A stretch of DNA of 64,000 nt, taken from the NCBI RefSeq assembly GCF_004327285.1, contig NZ_QJUI01000011.1, positions 158,842 to 222,841 on the forward strand, read 5' to 3'. Both the position numbers and the translations under genes were made by a program. Each line of letters opens with the position of its first letter. Within the stretch, counting starts at the first letter, position 1. This DNA comes from Phytopseudomonas daroniae. GTDB taxonomy: Bacteria; Pseudomonadota; Gammaproteobacteria; Pseudomonadales; Pseudomonadaceae. Shown piece after piece: positions 12,067 to 21,580 of this stretch. The notes under the pieces are model-generated. The model was not told the DNA's origin. It did not search any database and was given only the letters and a program-made list of their open reading frames with translations.

Positions 12067-13056
12067 TTATTTGGCGGCGATGGCCTGCTTGCCGAACGCT
12101 GGCTCGATCAGTGCGTCCACCACGGCGTTCACGTCAGTACCACGGCGTACCAGTTGCTCTTCGAGCAGGATGGGTGCGGCAGCCTTGAGCGCTGCGACAT
12201 GTTCAGAGCCGGGCTGGGCGTTGCTGAAGTCGGTGCGCTGCAGTTGCAGCTTGGCCACTTCCAGCGGCAGCTTGGCTTCTTCGGAGAGAATCTTGGCGAG
12301 CTCTTCGGGATTGGCGCGGGCCCATTCGCGCGCCTTTTCGTAGGCTGCCAGCACCTTGTCGATGGCCTGCGGATGCTCCTTGGCGAACTTCTCGGTAACG
12401 CTCACCACGCCGTAGCTGTTGAAGTCGAGATTGCGATAGAGAATGCGCGAGCCGGCCTGCAACTGGCTGGCGGCGAGCAGCGGGTCGAGACCGGCCCAGG
12501 CATCGACGTCACCCTTTTCCAGGGAGGTGCGGCCATCCGGATGCTGCAGGTGCACCAGCTCCACATCGTTCTTGTCGAGGCCGACCGTGGCCAGGCTGCG
12601 CAGGGTGAACAGGAAGGGATCGGTGCCTTTGGTGGCAGCGATCTTCTTGCCTTTCAGATCCTGCAGGGTCTTGATCGGCGAGTCCTTGCCCACCACCAGT
12701 GCCGTCCACTCCGGGCGGCTGGCGACGTAAACGGTCTTGATCGGGCTGCCATTGGCACGGCTCAGCACTGCGGCCAATCCTGCGGTGGATCCGAAATCCA
12801 CACCGCCGCTGTTGAGGTATTCGAGGGAGCGGTTGCTGCCCTGGCTGAACACCCAGCTCACCTTGGTATCGGGGCCTACGCTCTCCTCCAGCCAGCCAAA
12901 GCGCTTGAGCACCAGGCTGGTCGGTGAGTAATAGGCGTAGTCGAGCTTCAGCTCCTTGGGCAGATCGGCCGCCTGAAGCGGAGCAGACAGGGTGAAGGCG
13001 GTAGCGGCTAAAGCCAGCAGCCGTACGAACGAATTGGCGACGCGGGATTGGCGCAT
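12067..13056 (-). CDS. ssuA: Aliphatic sulfonate ABC importer, periplasmic binding protein
   Basis: A 329-residue periplasmic solute-binding protein of the SsuA family. The signal peptide is MRQSRVANSFVRLLALAAT followed by a cleavage site after PLQA. The mature part has the NMT1/SsuA-type features DYAYYSPTSLVLKRFGWLE, SGGVDFGSTAGLAAVLSRANG and VGKDSPIKTLQDLKGKKIAATKG. ATG 13056 has AGGAG 7 bases upstream; the 17 residues encoded before it break the signal sequence. It is the first gene of the importer operon, about 80 bases downstream of a sigma-54 promoter. Confidence 0.88.
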   Translation of the reverse strand: MRQSRVANSFVRLLALAATAFTLSAPLQAADLPKELKLDYAYYSPTSLVLKRFGWLEESVGPDTKVSWVFSQGSNRSLEYLNSGGVDFGSTAGLAAVLSRANGSPIKTVYVASRPEWTALVVGKDSPIKTLQDLKGKKIAATKGTDPFLFTLRSLATVGLDKNDVELVHLQHPDGRTSLEKGDVDAWAGLDPLLAASQLQAGSRILYRNLDFNSYGVVSVTEKFAKEHPQAIDKVLAAYEKAREWARANPEELAKILSEEAKLPLEVAKLQLQRTDFSNAQPGSEHVAALKAAAPILLEEQLVRRGTDVNAVVDALIEPAFGKQAIAAK

Positions 13057-13090
13057 GGAATGCTCCTGACAGGAAATGACGCGGCATTTT

Positions 13091-13116
13091 TCGATCTGGC
13101 ACGACACTCAGATCGA
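13091..13116 (-). other. Leader hairpin of the ssuA transcript
   Basis: Inverted repeat TCGATCTG-N10-CAGATCGA lies within the first about 40 bases of the predicted ssuA mRNA. There is no T-run. It parallels the leader hairpins of the msuD and third TonB-receptor transcripts. Confidence 0.4.
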
Positions 13117-13137
13117 CTCCGCGATTACCTGTGGCTT

Positions 13138-13153
13138 TGCAGCACTCATGCCA
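13138..13153 (-). promoter_or_regulatory. Sigma-54 promoter of ssuA-ssuC-ssuB
   Basis: Read on the minus strand, TGGCATGAGTGCTGCA matches TGGYAYRNNNNTTGCW in all but one position (C for the first T of the -12 box), with correct GG-N10-GC spacing. The predicted start is near 13127, about 70 bases upstream of the ssuA ATG. Confidence 0.75.
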
Positions 13154-13220
13154 GCGCCCGCAGCCCGATTCACGAGGGCTTTAGCGCGCTCACCTGCCAC
13201 CCCACAGGCAAACTGCACAT

Positions 13221-13244
13221 CCACTGTTGCTGGACAAACAATTG
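13221..13244. promoter_or_regulatory. Upstream activator palindrome of ssuA operon
   Basis: CCACTGTTG-N6-AAACAATTG matches the perfect palindrome at 5402-5425 at 15 of 18 arm positions with the same 6-bp centre. It lies 67 bp upstream of the -24 box, 12 bp (about one helical turn) closer than the 79 bp seen at the msuD and 41904 promoters. Probable SfnR-type site. Confidence 0.62.
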
Positions 13245-13351
13245 AAGGCTGAAATTGCCACGACGCCCAGCTCAGGCGACAGGGCGATGGCATTTGGCAG
13301 TTGTCAAAATGCTCGACTAGAGTCAGACGACATCACCGAGGAACCAACGGA

Positions 13352-13792
13352 ATGGCAAGCAAACGTGATTTGGTAATAGCCCTGAAGATCTACCGAGAAA
13401 GAACCGATGACGCCATCGCCGAGCGGAACAGGCAAATCAACGTGGCCAGGGAACAGTTGGCCGAGCTGTTCAGGATGGTGAATGTCGATATTTCCGGCGT
13501 TGGTGGCCTCGATCTGATCCGAACCGAAGAGCAGCACGCATTCGACGGCGCGATAGTCGAGCTCGAGTCACTCAAGATCGTCCTCGCAGGGAACACCGTT
13601 GATATCAAACCTGACATCATCGACTCGTCCCTGCGGGTGATCGTCAGCAACCTGTCCCCCGAACATCCATCGCTGATCATTCGAAAAGAGCACGGGCAAT
13701 GGATTGTCTTTTCGTCGGCCGATACCTTCTTGTCACAGTTCAGCAATGACTTTCTCTTGAACCACCTCGTCGATCTGGTGAATCGCTCCTAG
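13352..13792 (+). CDS. Hypothetical protein, 146 residues
   Basis: I do not recognise a family. The N-terminal half is helical and charged (RDLVIALKIYRERTDDAIAE and onward), suggesting a short coiled coil. The C-terminal half has alternating hydrophobic segments (SLRVIVSNLSPEHPSLIIRK, QWIVFSSADTFLSQF). There is no signal peptide or membrane helix, so it is probably cytoplasmic. The ATG at 13352 has GAGGAA 8-9 bases upstream. It is divergent from ssuA and shares its upstream region, so the palindrome at 13221 could also affect it, but no sigma-54 element faces it. Confidence 0.6.
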   Translation: MASKRDLVIALKIYRERTDDAIAERNRQINVAREQLAELFRMVNVDISGVGGLDLIRTEEQHAFDGAIVELESLKIVLAGNTVDIKPDIIDSSLRVIVSNLSPEHPSLIIRKEHGQWIVFSSADTFLSQFSNDFLLNHLVDLVNRS

Positions 13793-13816
13793 GGCAGTGC
13801 ATAACGAAAGCGCAGG

Positions 13817-14311
13817 TCATTCGGCTGCGCTGTTCAGTGCACTGCGGTGCAGGATGACGGTATCGATCCCCTCTTCAACCGAAGGCACTTCCAGCATTGC
13901 AAAAACGCTGCGCAGCGCATGCTCCGGCACAATCTTGTCCGGTGCCCTCGCGGCGTTGCGTGATAGAGCCTGTTCCAGGCTTGCCTGCACGAACACCGCA
14001 GTTACCGGTACGTCATGAGCTCGGGCCGGCTTTAGCATGCGTTCGCGATGACGGCGTGCCGGCAGGGCCGCGTCGAAGATCACTGCGTGCCCCTCCAGGC
14101 CAGTGGCATGACGGGCAACCCAGCTCGACTTGCCCGCGCCTTGCACGCCCATGACCAGATAGAGCCTGCTTGCCTGCGCCAGCAGCGCCTCCAAAGCGGC
14201 ATAGGCTTGCTCCCATGCCTGGTGACTGCGCTCGGCGGTGAATACCCGCCCGGCTGGCGTTTCCAGGTAGTCGTCAGGATTGACGATGCGCCCCGCCAGC
14301 ACCGACGGCAT
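13817..14311 (-). CDS. P-loop kinase-like ATP-binding protein
   Basis: A 164-residue P-loop protein. Walker A is GVQGAGKSSW at about residues 55-64, followed by a Walker B-like strand (GHAVIFDAALPARRHRERML) and a lid-type segment with arginines, a zeta-toxin/Pnk-like kinase arrangement. The substrate is unknown. It starts inside the stop codon of the aldo-keto reductase gene (TGATG), so it is the last gene of the operon running from 18194. Confidence 0.7.
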   Translation of the reverse strand: MPSVLAGRIVNPDDYLETPAGRVFTAERSHQAWEQAYAALEALLAQASRLYLVMGVQGAGKSSWVARHATGLEGHAVIFDAALPARRHRERMLKPARAHDVPVTAVFVQASLEQALSRNAARAPDKIVPEHALRSVFAMLEVPSVEEGIDTVILHRSALNSAAE

Positions 14312-15321
14312 CAGCTCAACCGGCCGGAAACGAAGTGCGTCGGATCGTTGTAGCCGGGTGTCGATGCGTGGCCAGGCGTAACCAGTGAATCGACGAAAGC
14401 TTCATCCTCGGCAGTGATGAGCACCTCCAGCGCCTTGGTATAGGTGGCCCAATGAGCCTCGGTTCGCGGGCCAACGATGGCTGAGGAGACTGCCGCGTTG
14501 TTGAGCACCCAGGCGATGGCGAACTCCACCACGCCGACGCCGCGCTGCTCGGCATACCCTTTGATCTGCTGGGCGATATGCAGCGATTCGTCACGCCATT
14601 CCGTCTCGAGAATACGCTTGTCCTGACGCCCTGCACGGCTGTCGCCAAGCGGCGCGACGCCAGGCTGGTACTTGCCGCTGAGCACGCCACGGGCCAGTGG
14701 GCTGTAGGGCACCACGCCAATGCCATGGAAGGCAGCCGCGGTAATCTGCTCCACTTCGACCTGCCGGTTGACCAAGTTGTACAACGGCTGGCTGACGACT
14801 GGCTTGGCCACACCCAGGCGCTCGGCAACGTTGGCGATCTCGGCGATACGCCAGCCACGGTAGTTGGAAACACCCCAGTAACGGATTTTGCCCTGGCGCA
14901 GCAGGTCGCCGATGGCTGAAACGGTCTCCTCCAGCGGAGTGAGAGGGTCTTCACGATGCAGGTAGTAGATATCCAGGTAATCGGCACCCAGCCGACGCAG
15001 GCTACCCTCGATGGCGCGCAGTACGTTCTTGCGACTCAGCCCGCGACGGTTGACCACGCCATCCGCGGCGCCCATACCGACCTTGGAGGCCAGTACCCAA
15101 TCATCACGTCGTGCGGCGATGGCCTGGCCGACGATCTCTTCGGAACGCCCATCGTTGTAGACGTCAGCCGTGTCGATGAAATTGACGCCCTGGTCGAAGG
15201 CCGTGTCGATGATGCGCTGCGACACGCTGGCATCGGTCTGCCCACCGAACATCATGCTGCCCAGGGTTAGCGGCGAAACCTGCAGGCCGGAACGGCCAAG
15301 GCGACGATATTCAAGACTCAT
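14311..15321 (-). CDS. Aldo/keto reductase
   Basis: A 336-residue NAD(P)H-dependent (beta/alpha)8 oxidoreductase. The catalytic tetrad is visible: Asp in NFIDTADVYNDG, Tyr in the same motif, Lys in VLASKVGMG and His in IYYLHRED. The C-terminal cofactor segment is AIVGPRTEAHW. The substrate cannot be told from sequence. It overlaps the Nudix gene upstream by 4 bases and the kinase-like gene downstream by 1, so the three are co-translated. Confidence 0.88.
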   Translation of the reverse strand: MSLEYRRLGRSGLQVSPLTLGSMMFGGQTDASVSQRIIDTAFDQGVNFIDTADVYNDGRSEEIVGQAIAARRDDWVLASKVGMGAADGVVNRRGLSRKNVLRAIEGSLRRLGADYLDIYYLHREDPLTPLEETVSAIGDLLRQGKIRYWGVSNYRGWRIAEIANVAERLGVAKPVVSQPLYNLVNRQVEVEQITAAAFHGIGVVPYSPLARGVLSGKYQPGVAPLGDSRAGRQDKRILETEWRDESLHIAQQIKGYAEQRGVGVVEFAIAWVLNNAAVSSAIVGPRTEAHWATYTKALEVLITAEDEAFVDSLVTPGHASTPGYNDPTHFVSGRLS

Positions 15322-15773
15322 CTGATTCTCCTGTCGGCCTCAGGCCGACTCAATACAGCCTCACGAACACGCTCGATCACTGGCTCGAACGACTCGTGGA
15401 AGCCTAAGGCTGGCAGCTCGAGCGGCTGCCAGAAACATTCGAAACATAAGCCATCCTCGGCTTCGCTGCCGGAGGCGCCATGCGTCCAGGCGGGCGGCAA
15501 ACCCGACACCGGCAACAGAAACAGGTGCCAGCGCTGGATCTGCACGTCCCCGGACGCACCGTGGCGCTCATGATCGAGTACGGCGAGAGCCTGCACGTCA
15601 CCGCCGAAGACGACACCGGTTTCTTCGAACAACTCGCGAACGACTGCCTGCTCGGGAAGTTCGCCCGACTCCACCGTGCCCTTGGGTACCTGGTTGCCGG
15701 CCAACGGATGCCGGAAACACAGTAGGCTGCCTTCCTGTATGACGCACGCGACCGCCTTCAAGACCTCATGCAT
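15318..15773 (-). CDS. Nudix hydrolase
   Basis: About 151 residues with a complete Nudix box (GTVESGELPEQAVV then RELFEETGV, fitting GX5EX7REUXEEXGU), the Mg-binding site for hydrolysis of nucleoside-diphosphate-linked compounds. The start is uncertain. I chose ATG 15773 (MHEVLKAVACVI); a TTG at 15791 overlapping the stop of the ABC exporter gene would add six residues. Neither has a clear ribosome-binding site, as expected for translational coupling. Confidence 0.82.
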   Translation of the reverse strand: MHEVLKAVACVIQEGSLLCFRHPLAGNQVPKGTVESGELPEQAVVRELFEETGVVFGGDVQALAVLDHERHGASGDVQIQRWHLFLLPVSGLPPAWTHGASGSEAEDGLCFECFWQPLELPALGFHESFEPVIERVREAVLSRPEADRRIR

Positions 15774-15787
15774 AACGACGTATCCAA

Positions 15788-17620
15788 TCAAACTGTTTGC
15801 ACGGCATCCTCATGAACCATCCCATCGGATTGCCGACTCCACAACCGGTAGTAATAACCGCGTTTCTTGAGCAGCTCCTGATGGCTGCCATCCTCGACGA
15901 TGCGCCCCTTGTCGAAAACCACGATGCGATCCAGGTGGGCAACGGTGGAAAGCCGGTGGGCCACCACGATCACCGTCTTGCCATCCATGATCTCGTCCAG
16001 CTTGTTTTGAATGAAGTGCTCGGTGATCGAATCCAGGCTCGATGTGGCCTCGTCCATCACCAGTATCGGCGCGTTCTTCAGCACGACGCGGGCAATGGCG
16101 ATGCGCTGGCGCTGCCCGCCGGACAGTTTGACGCCGCGCTCACCGACCAACGAGTCGTAGCCCTTGTCCATCGACTCGATAAAGGCACTCGCCCCGGCTC
16201 GATGGATGGCTGCCGCCAGCTCCTCCTGGGACGCATCGAGCCGCCCGTAATGGATATTTTCGCGAATGCTGCGGTGAAAAAGCCCCGGTTCCTGGGGAAT
16301 CAGCCCGATCTGTTGATGCAGTGACTGTTGGGTGACTTCACGCACATCCACGCCATCGATCGTCACCTGGCCACCATTGACGTCGTAAAGACGCAGCAAC
16401 AGGTTGAGCAAGGTCGATTTTCCCGAGCCGGAGGAGCCTACCAAGCCCACGCGCTGTCCAGCGGGGATGACCAGTTCGAGGTGCTCGAAGATCGGCTTGC
16501 CTGGCGAATAACCGAAGGCGACATCACGAAATGCCACCTCTCCCCGGCTGACCTGCAGGCTGCTGGCATCTGGCTTGTCTACCACTTCGTGGGGACGGAT
16601 CAGCGTGCGAACGCCATTGGCGATATTGCCCGATGCTTCGAAGAACTCGAGGAATCGCCGTGAAAGGCTGGCCACATCGTTGATGATCAACAACGAAAGA
16701 CTGGTGGCCATGACGAACGTGGCAATGCTGATCTGCCCGCTACGCCACAGGTAAAGCGACAGCACCAGCACGCTGATCTTCAGCAGCATTCCCGATATCG
16801 ACTGGAACCAGCGAATCTTTTCCATGTAGCCAAACGAGCGATAAGCAGCACCTACCTCACGCTCCAGGTAGTCCCCCAGATAATCGTGTTCGAAGGAGTG
16901 GCGAGCGAACAGGCGGATGTTGGTCAGGTTGCTCACTGCATCGACCACCTTTCCATTACTGGTGCTGCGGGCCGCTGAATATTGTTGAGCCAACGGATGG
17001 CTGCGTTTGGCCAGGTGATAGCAAACAGCGATGAACAGCACCGACCAGCCAAACATCAGCAAGGCCAGCAGCGACGATGCCGTCCACAGCAGAGCGGTGG
17101 CCAGAATCAGGGTGACGGCCAGGGGAATCAGATCGAACAGCAGAATGCTCAGCGTCTGGTTGACGCCCAGGGCCACTTCGGAAACCCGGTGCGCCAGGGC
17201 GCCGGCGAACTCACTGCTGACGAAGCGATGAGAATGCTGCTGCAGATAGGCGAATACGGTATGCGTCACGGTACGGCGTTGCTGCGGCAGCACCCGAATA
17301 TGGCAGCCGGTCGCGCTGCGGGTGAACAGCACCTCGAGCAGTATCAGGCCTGCGAACGCCAATACCGGCCATTGCAGGATCACCCGAGCGTTCTCCACGC
17401 TCAGCCCCTCACTGACCAGCCGCGTGATCTGCCCCAGCCCCCAGGGCACGAGGATGGTACATATCACCGCAGCGACCTGCAGCAGCAGGATGGCCAGATA
17501 CCAGGGTTTGTAGTGCCTGACGAAGAACAGCACGAACTGCAGCGGGGTATCCGGCAAGCTGCGGATCTTCCAGTCGAGCGGGTCGCTCGGGGGGCGCGGG
17601 GTCAATCTGAAAACGCTCAT
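15788..17620 (-). CDS. ABC exporter, fused membrane and ATPase domains
   Basis: A 610-residue half-transporter of the MsbA/LmrA type. The N-terminal part (about 25-320) holds six hydrophobic segments. The C-terminal ATPase has Walker A GLVGSSGSGKST, signature LSGGQRQRIAIAR, Walker B APILVMDEATSSLD and the switch region VAHRLSTV. It would act as a dimer in the inner membrane; the substrate (lipid, drug or peptide) is unknown. ATG 17620 starts the protein proper; the frame is open to 17665 but those residues are not family-like. It follows the GNAT gene by 28 bp. Confidence 0.9.
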   Translation of the reverse strand: MSVFRLTPRPPSDPLDWKIRSLPDTPLQFVLFFVRHYKPWYLAILLLQVAAVICTILVPWGLGQITRLVSEGLSVENARVILQWPVLAFAGLILLEVLFTRSATGCHIRVLPQQRRTVTHTVFAYLQQHSHRFVSSEFAGALAHRVSEVALGVNQTLSILLFDLIPLAVTLILATALLWTASSLLALLMFGWSVLFIAVCYHLAKRSHPLAQQYSAARSTSNGKVVDAVSNLTNIRLFARHSFEHDYLGDYLEREVGAAYRSFGYMEKIRWFQSISGMLLKISVLVLSLYLWRSGQISIATFVMATSLSLLIINDVASLSRRFLEFFEASGNIANGVRTLIRPHEVVDKPDASSLQVSRGEVAFRDVAFGYSPGKPIFEHLELVIPAGQRVGLVGSSGSGKSTLLNLLLRLYDVNGGQVTIDGVDVREVTQQSLHQQIGLIPQEPGLFHRSIRENIHYGRLDASQEELAAAIHRAGASAFIESMDKGYDSLVGERGVKLSGGQRQRIAIARVVLKNAPILVMDEATSSLDSITEHFIQNKLDEIMDGKTVIVVAHRLSTVAHLDRIVVFDKGRIVEDGSHQELLKKRGYYYRLWSRQSDGMVHEDAVQTV

Positions 17621-17648
17621 GGCGTACGAATCCTTGCGGCAGGTAGGG

Positions 17649-18194
17649 TTACGCCGGAGTGGCAAGTTGCAGATTGAAGCGGGTCAGCGGCAGGGGTTCG
17701 CCGTTCTCCTCGAAGGTGCGTTGGCTGGCGGTATCGGCGACGAAGCCGGCGCTACGGTAGAAGCCGGCAGCACGCTCGTTGCCGTCCAGCACCCAGGCGG
17801 TAACGGCACGGTAGCCGGCGTCTTGCATTGCCTGCCGGGCCGCCACCCAGAGGCGGGAGCCGATGCCCTGCCCCCAGGCCTCCGGCAGCAGGTAGATGGC
17901 CATCAGCTCGCCGGTCGCAGGCGCGAAGCCTTCATCACGGCTAGCGCCAAACGAACACCAGCCCAGCACGCGTCCCTGGGCCTCGGCGACTCGAATCACC
18001 GGCTCCCCCGCTGCTATGGCCTTGTCGAACCAGGCCACACGACGCTCCAGGCTATCGCTCAGTGCGGCAAGATAAGCAGCCGACAGCAGGTCACGGTAGG
18101 TCACCTGCCAACTGCGGATGTGAAGTTCCGCGATAGCCCGTGCATCTCCTGCCTGCGGTGGGCGAATCAGCACACTGGCTGCAATTGAGGTCAT
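17649..18194 (-). CDS. GNAT-family N-acetyltransferase
   Basis: A 181-residue acetyl-CoA-dependent acyltransferase. The cofactor loop is LLPEAWGQGIGSRLW (motif A, Q/RxxGxG/A) and the C-terminal motif is LDGNERAAGFYRSAGF. The substrate is not predictable. It is the first gene of a five-gene minus-strand operon (GNAT, ABC exporter, Nudix, aldo/keto reductase, P-loop kinase), a mix that suggests tolerance or small-molecule modification, though no single pathway follows. Confidence 0.85.
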   Translation of the reverse strand: MTSIAASVLIRPPQAGDARAIAELHIRSWQVTYRDLLSAAYLAALSDSLERRVAWFDKAIAAGEPVIRVAEAQGRVLGWCSFGASRDEGFAPATGELMAIYLLPEAWGQGIGSRLWVAARQAMQDAGYRAVTAWVLDGNERAAGFYRSAGFVADTASQRTFEENGEPLPLTRFNLQLATPA

Positions 18195-18378
18195 TTCTCA
18201 CAGGCCTCCCGCCCATTCTTCACGCTCGCCGCACAATTGCCGGCCTAACCATGGAGCACAGCCCGTGCCAACGCTATAACCCAAATAAAATCAAATGGTT
18301 AGGCCTAAACAGCGGCAGTTGGAAAATGTCCCTCTGGGCAAACTGCTGGAACGCTGTCTGCCTGGTAACAGCATCGGC

Positions 18379-19764
18379 TCAACCAGTGACCGAGCTGCCC
18401 GCCTTTTGTCCCAGGCGACGAAACAGCAACCAGGATGACGCGCACAGCAATCCGCACAGCAGCATGGTCAGGCTCAGATCGGAAGCATGGATCTCGGTGT
18501 GGCCGCGAAGATTCATGATCGCGCTCAGTACTACCGCTGCCAGTCCTATCGCCAGGCTCATGCTCAGTTGCATGGACATCGCCGACAGACTGCTGGCGCG
18601 ACTTGCCAGCTCCACGGGCACGTCAGAGAAGGTCAAAGCCCCCAGGGTACTGAACTGCAGCGAACGAATGACGCCGCCAACGAACAGCAAGACCACGATC
18701 AACCAGTACGGCGTCTGCGCATCGAAGAGCGCACACAGTGCGATGGAGACCCCCGCTAGCAAGGAGTTGCCCAGCAAGGTGCGGCGAAAGCCGAAGCGTT
18801 TGACGATGCACACAGAGAGAAACTTGATTGTCAGTGCTCCGGCGCCCCCGGCCAGTGTCAGCAGGCCGGCCACCAGCGGACTGAGACCGAAGCCGACCTG
18901 AAACAGCAGCACCAGCAGAAACGGCTGTGAAGCACTGCCGAGACGAAACAGGTTCCCGGCCCAGATGGCCGTAGCGAAAGTCGGCACCTGCAACAGCCGC
19001 AGATCGATCAATGGCTGCGGTGCATGCCGCGCATGGCGCACATAGAGAGTCGCACTGCTCACCCCCAGCAACAGCAACGCAATGATCCAGGGTGTGGGCA
19101 GCAAGCCGTGGCCAATGGCCTCGAAGGCGAAAACGAGGCTGGCCAGGCCGAGGCCACTGAGAACGAAACCTCGTTCATCGAGCTTCGCCTGCGGCTGCGC
19201 CGGGTATTCCGGCACATGGCGGCGGATCATCAGGATACCCAGCACGCCGATGGGCACATTGATCAGAAAGATCCATTGCCACGACAACAGGGTAACCAGC
19301 AGCCCACCCAGCGGCGGGCCAAGCACGGGGCCGAGCAATGCCGGGATGGAGAGAAAGGCCATGGCTTGCAGCAAATGCTCGCGGCGCGCCCAACGCAGCA
19401 GGATCACCTGCCCGACCGGAACCATCATCGCCCCGCTGGCCCCCTGCAACAGCCGTGACAGTGACAGCTGCAGCAATGAACTGGAGGCCGCGCAGGCCAG
19501 CGAGCTGAGCATGAACAGCAGGATGGCTGCGATGAACACCCGCCGCGGGCCAAATCGATCTGCCGCCCAACCGCTAACCGGCACGAACAGCGCCACAGCC
19601 AGCAGATACAGCGACACCACCAGGTTCATGCGCACCGTCGGCTCGCCGAAATCCGCCGCCATCTGCGGTAGCGCCGTAAGCACCGCCGTCGCGTCGAGCA
19701 GCTCCATGAACAGTGCGCAGCCGATGATGATCGGCACCGTGCGGGAAAACGATTCACTCGCCAT
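18379..19764 (-). CDS. MFS drug exporter, DHA2 (EmrB/QacA-like)
   Basis: A 461-residue polytopic protein, consistent with 12-14 membrane helices. Motif A-like GWAADRFGPRRVFIAA lies after helix 2, motif C-like PALLGPVLGPPLGGLL near helix 5, and acidic MELLDATAV sits in helix 1 as in QacA/EmrB proteins. It would act as a proton-driven antiporter. No EmrA-type adaptor or outer-membrane channel gene is beside it. It lies 112 bp downstream of the ABC ATPase gene in the same direction, so weak co-transcription is possible. Confidence 0.85.
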   Translation of the reverse strand: MASESFSRTVPIIIGCALFMELLDATAVLTALPQMAADFGEPTVRMNLVVSLYLLAVALFVPVSGWAADRFGPRRVFIAAILLFMLSSLACAASSSLLQLSLSRLLQGASGAMMVPVGQVILLRWARREHLLQAMAFLSIPALLGPVLGPPLGGLLVTLLSWQWIFLINVPIGVLGILMIRRHVPEYPAQPQAKLDERGFVLSGLGLASLVFAFEAIGHGLLPTPWIIALLLLGVSSATLYVRHARHAPQPLIDLRLLQVPTFATAIWAGNLFRLGSASQPFLLVLLFQVGFGLSPLVAGLLTLAGGAGALTIKFLSVCIVKRFGFRRTLLGNSLLAGVSIALCALFDAQTPYWLIVVLLFVGGVIRSLQFSTLGALTFSDVPVELASRASSLSAMSMQLSMSLAIGLAAVVLSAIMNLRGHTEIHASDLSLTMLLCGLLCASSWLLFRRLGQKAGSSVTG

Positions 19765-19876
19765 CAGGTAAGCGCCGCCCGGAACGGATCGGTCAGAAGA
19801 CCCACTTTGGTTTCCTTACTCCGCAAGTCGAGAACCTGCCAGCCGTGGCGCCCGCGATGTGAAAGGGTCATGCCAT

Positions 19877-21580
19877 TCAAATGGCAATTCGCCACAACCG
19901 CGCCTCGTCGAGCAGCAGTGCGGGGCTTTCCGGCTCGGCAGGCGGAACGATCAGGTCGACGCCTGCACCCGGCAACCGCGGCACGGCCCCCAGCAGGCGC
20001 TGGGTATAGGCTTGCTGCGGGGCAAGAAACACCGATTCGACCGGGCCATGTTCGATGGCGCGCCCCTGGTGCATGACCAGTACTTCATCACTGACGTGGC
20101 GGATCACCCCGAGGTCATGGGAGATGAACAGGTACGCCAGGCCCAGTTCAGCCTGCAGATCCGCCAGCAGGTCGAGCACCTGGGCCTGCACCGAGACATC
20201 CAGCGCCGATACCGGTTCATCACAGATGATCAGCTGCGGCTCGCTGGCGATGGCTCGCGCGATGGCCACACGCTGGCGTTGCCCACCTGACAACAGCAGC
20301 GGCCGGCGAGCGGCGATATCGGCCGGCAAGCGCACCTTGTCCAGCAGTCCGCTGACGCGCTCCTGGCGAACCTCTGCCGGAACACCCGCTACCTCCAGCG
20401 CGTCAGCGAGAATCTGCCCGACGCTCCAACGCGGATCGAACGAGCTGAGTGGATCCTGATAGATCACGCTGATCGCACGGCGGTATGGGCGCCGGGACTT
20501 CTCCTCGACGCCGATGCCGTTCCAGAGCTGGCCGAGAAAGTGAACCACACCTTGATCGGCGGGCAGCAAGCCTAGCGCCATGCGCGCCACGGTGGTTTTC
20601 CCCGAGCCGGATTCACCGACGATTCCCAGCGTCTGTCCCGCACGCAGCTCGAAGGACACATCGTCCACGACCTGACGGATCTGCCCATCCGGGCCCTGAT
20701 AACGCTTGCCGAGGCCATTGGCCGTCAGTAATACGGAGGTATCCGAGTTTGCACTGCGAACCGGGCCGGCCTTGCCACGCCCTGGCGATAGTCTCGTACC
20801 GCGTGGATGCTCGGTCGGTACGGCATCGAGCAGCGAGCGGGTATACGGATGCTGCGGGTTCTGCAGAACTTGCTGCATGGCCCCCTGCTCCACCACTTCA
20901 CCCTGCCTGAGCACCACGACTTCATCGGCGAGCTGCGCCACGACGGCGAGGTCGTGACTGATGATCAGCAGGGAATCACCCCGTGCCTTGATCTCCTGCA
21001 ATACGCCAAGGATCTGCGCCTGCACGGTGGCATCCAGCGCGGTGGTCGGCTCATCGGCGATGATCAGCCCTGGCGTCAGCGCCAGTGCGCTGGCGATCAG
21101 CGCTCGCTGGCGTAACCCGCCAGAGAGCTGATCCGGGCGCTGCCGGGCACGCAACTCGGGTTCTGGAACGCCAACCGTCTCCAGAAGTTCCAGAACCCGC
21201 GCGGAACGCTCATGGCGAGTACCCCAGTCGTGGATTTGCAACACTTCGAGAATTTCCTTGCCCACCGGCCGGAGCGGATCCAGTGACACCAGGGCATCCT
21301 GCAATACGAAGCCGATCTCCTTGCCGCGTAATCGGCGCCATTGCCGCTCGGACAAGGTCAACAGATCATGCCCGGCGTAGCTCAGACGGCGGGCGCTGAC
21401 CTGTGCGCCACTGCCGGCAAGCCCCACCAGGCTGCGCGCTGTGACGCTCTTGCCGGAACCGGACTCACCGACCAGAGCGACGGCCTTGCCCGGCTCGAGG
21501 GTGAATGAAAGATCGCGGATCACCTGACGATCCGCGAAGGTGATGGACAATCCTTCGACGATCAGACTGCGCTCACTCAT
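19877..21580 (-). CDS. Peptide/opine-type ABC importer, double ATPase
   Basis: A 567-residue fusion of two ATPase domains (DppD-DppF type, as in GsiA). Domain 1 has Walker A GESGSGKSVTARS, signature LSGGLRQRALIA and Walker B LIIADEPTTALD. Domain 2 has GESGSGKTTVARM, LSGGQRQRVAIAR and LIICDEPVSALD. It powers the importer whose permeases lie just upstream; ATG 21580 overlaps the permease stop (ATGA). It is a paralogue of the double ATPase at 30625-32283. Likely substrate: an organosulfur compound, from the sigma-54 promoter and neighbours (inference). Confidence 0.9.
   Translation of the reverse strand: MSERSLIVEGLSITFADRQVIRDLSFTLEPGKAVALVGESGSGKSVTARSLVGLAGSGAQVSARRLSYAGHDLLTLSERQWRRLRGKEIGFVLQDALVSLDPLRPVGKEILEVLQIHDWGTRHERSARVLELLETVGVPEPELRARQRPDQLSGGLRQRALIASALALTPGLIIADEPTTALDATVQAQILGVLQEIKARGDSLLIISHDLAVVAQLADEVVVLRQGEVVEQGAMQQVLQNPQHPYTRSLLDAVPTEHPRGTRLSPGRGKAGPVRSANSDTSVLLTANGLGKRYQGPDGQIRQVVDDVSFELRAGQTLGIVGESGSGKTTVARMALGLLPADQGVVHFLGQLWNGIGVEEKSRRPYRRAISVIYQDPLSSFDPRWSVGQILADALEVAGVPAEVRQERVSGLLDKVRLPADIAARRPLLLSGGQRQRVAIARAIASEPQLIICDEPVSALDVSVQAQVLDLLADLQAELGLAYLFISHDLGVIRHVSDEVLVMHQGRAIEHGPVESVFLAPQQAYTQRLLGAVPRLPGAGVDLIVPPAEPESPALLLDEARLWRIAI

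Noticed and set aside
10981..12927. A 648-codon open frame on + opposite ssuC/ssuA
   Set aside because: Its product is low-complexity, rich in Gln, His and Gly, and it lies antisense to well-recognised ssu genes; it is a byproduct of GC-rich codon bias.
13304..13746. Frames on - opposite the 146-residue hypothetical gene
   Set aside because: The + frame has a proper ribosome-binding site and ordinary composition; the - frames do not.
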